A program made the translations under genes and the position numbers. The notes beneath the pieces were generated by a model that saw nothing but the letters and a program-made list of their open reading frames with translations, did not search any database and was not told the origin of the DNA. Source: Nocardia sp. MH4 (GTDB taxonomy: Bacteria > Actinomycetota > Actinomycetes > Mycobacteriales > Mycobacteriaceae). From it: a stretch of 64,000 bases of DNA. Where the stretch lies: assembly GCF_019266065.1 (NCBI RefSeq), contig NZ_LPNR01000110.1, forward strand, positions 1 through 64,000, in the 5' to 3' direction. Shown here one piece after another: positions 63,592 through 64,000 of this stretch. The first letter of the stretch is position 1. Every line of letters starts with the position of its first letter.

Positions 63592-64000
63592 ATGACATCC
63601 GACTCCGCGTGGACCGGCCGGATCGACGGCACCACTCCCGACCACCTGCGCTGGCACCAGGCCGTCGCCCCGTACGCGCCGGGTACCGATCCCGGCGCGT
63701 GCGTGTTCGTCGGCTTCGCCAGTGACGAAGGGGTGCGGCGCAACAAGGGCAGAACCGGTGCCGCGCAAGGCCCGGAGGCGTTGCGCCGGGCGCTGTCGCC
63801 GATGGCGCTCGGCACGGCACTGCGCGCCTTCGACGCGGGCACGGTCGCCGTCACCGACGGCCGGCTCGAGGACGGCCAGCGCCGGCTGGGCGCGACGGTG
63901 TCGGAGCTGCTGGACGCGGGCGCGTTCCCGGTCGTACTCGGCGGCGGGCACGAAGTCGCCTACGGGACCTACCTCGGGGTGGCGGGCGCGGCGCGGCGCG
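63592..64000 (+). CDS. hutG: Formimidoylglutamase (arginase family), cut by window edge
   Basis: The first 136 residues are visible. Arginase/agmatinase-fold start: FVGFASDEGVRRNKGRTGAAQGPEALRRAL and the first metal-site motif VVLGGGHEVAYGTY. It would split formiminoglutamate into glutamate and formamide, the last step. Begins 10 bp after hutI. Confidence 0.92.
   Translation, partial: MTSDSAWTGRIDGTTPDHLRWHQAVAPYAPGTDPGACVFVGFASDEGVRRNKGRTGAAQGPEALRRALSPMALGTALRAFDAGTVAVTDGRLEDGQRRLGATVSELLDAGAFPVVLGGGHEVAYGTYLGVAGAARR

Overview
The window is chromosomal DNA of a high-GC actinomycete. Several things point to Mycobacteriales, most likely Nocardia or a close relative: very GC-rich third codon positions, frequent GTG starts, many 4-bp ATGA/GTGA gene overlaps, repeated leaderless promoters (a TANNNT -10 box 6-7 nt before the start codon), an LpqS-CysK2-MFS operon ordered as in Mycobacterium tuberculosis, and mycofactocin genes. 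The genus is an inference. I saw no tRNA, rRNA, CRISPR array, insertion sequence or prophage.

Layout, left to right. 1-8.7 kb: a Ser/Thr kinase cut by the window edge, B12-dependent methionine synthase (metH) divergent from a PAC2 protein, an adenylation/carrier/membrane-acyltransferase fusion, and a lone resolvase-like domain. 8.9-17.6 kb: an XRE/TPR regulator and a three-gene Wadjet-type SMC operon (JetA, JetB, JetC families) that closes with a terminator and has no JetD nuclease gene. 18-25 kb: a DUF4388-like/Roadblock-like pair, a WYL regulator divergent from an epoxide hydrolase across a perfect palindrome, a VanY-type peptidase, and the lpqS-cysK2-MFS operon. 25-32.4 kb: an ABC1 kinase, class I fumarase, a MarR regulator, a lipoprotein, and an incomplete mycofactocin locus (mftR divergent from mftE-mftD; no mftA, B, C or F here). 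32.4-37.2 kb: a full stressosome operon (rsbR-S-T-X plus a five-domain RsbU-like phosphatase/kinase) behind a sigma-B/sigma-F-type promoter. 37.3-37.6 kb: a small transcription unit encoding a 22-residue peptide.

37.6-51.6 kb is a leftward terpenoid gene cluster: GGPP-type synthase, squalene/phytoene-synthase-like enzyme, a 21-codon mini-ORF, a desaturase, an MddA/ICMT-like membrane methyltransferase, then a complete mevalonate pathway (mvk, mvd, pmk, fni, hmgR, hmgS) and two Baeyer-Villiger-type flavin monooxygenases. Nearly every junction is translationally coupled. The pathway can feed IPP/DMAPP to the prenyltransferase and on to head-to-head condensation and oxidation. No phytoene desaturase or cyclase is present, so the product is not obvious.

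52.4-64 kb: two unrecognised genes, then a histidine-utilisation (hut) regulon: hutC repressor, hutU, hutH plus an amino-acid permease, and an NCS1 transporter plus hutI and hutG (cut by the right edge). Three promoters in this regulon share the same operator architecture. Between hutU and hutH lies a decayed patch with a truncated acyl carrier protein and a broken duplicate of an unknown gene.
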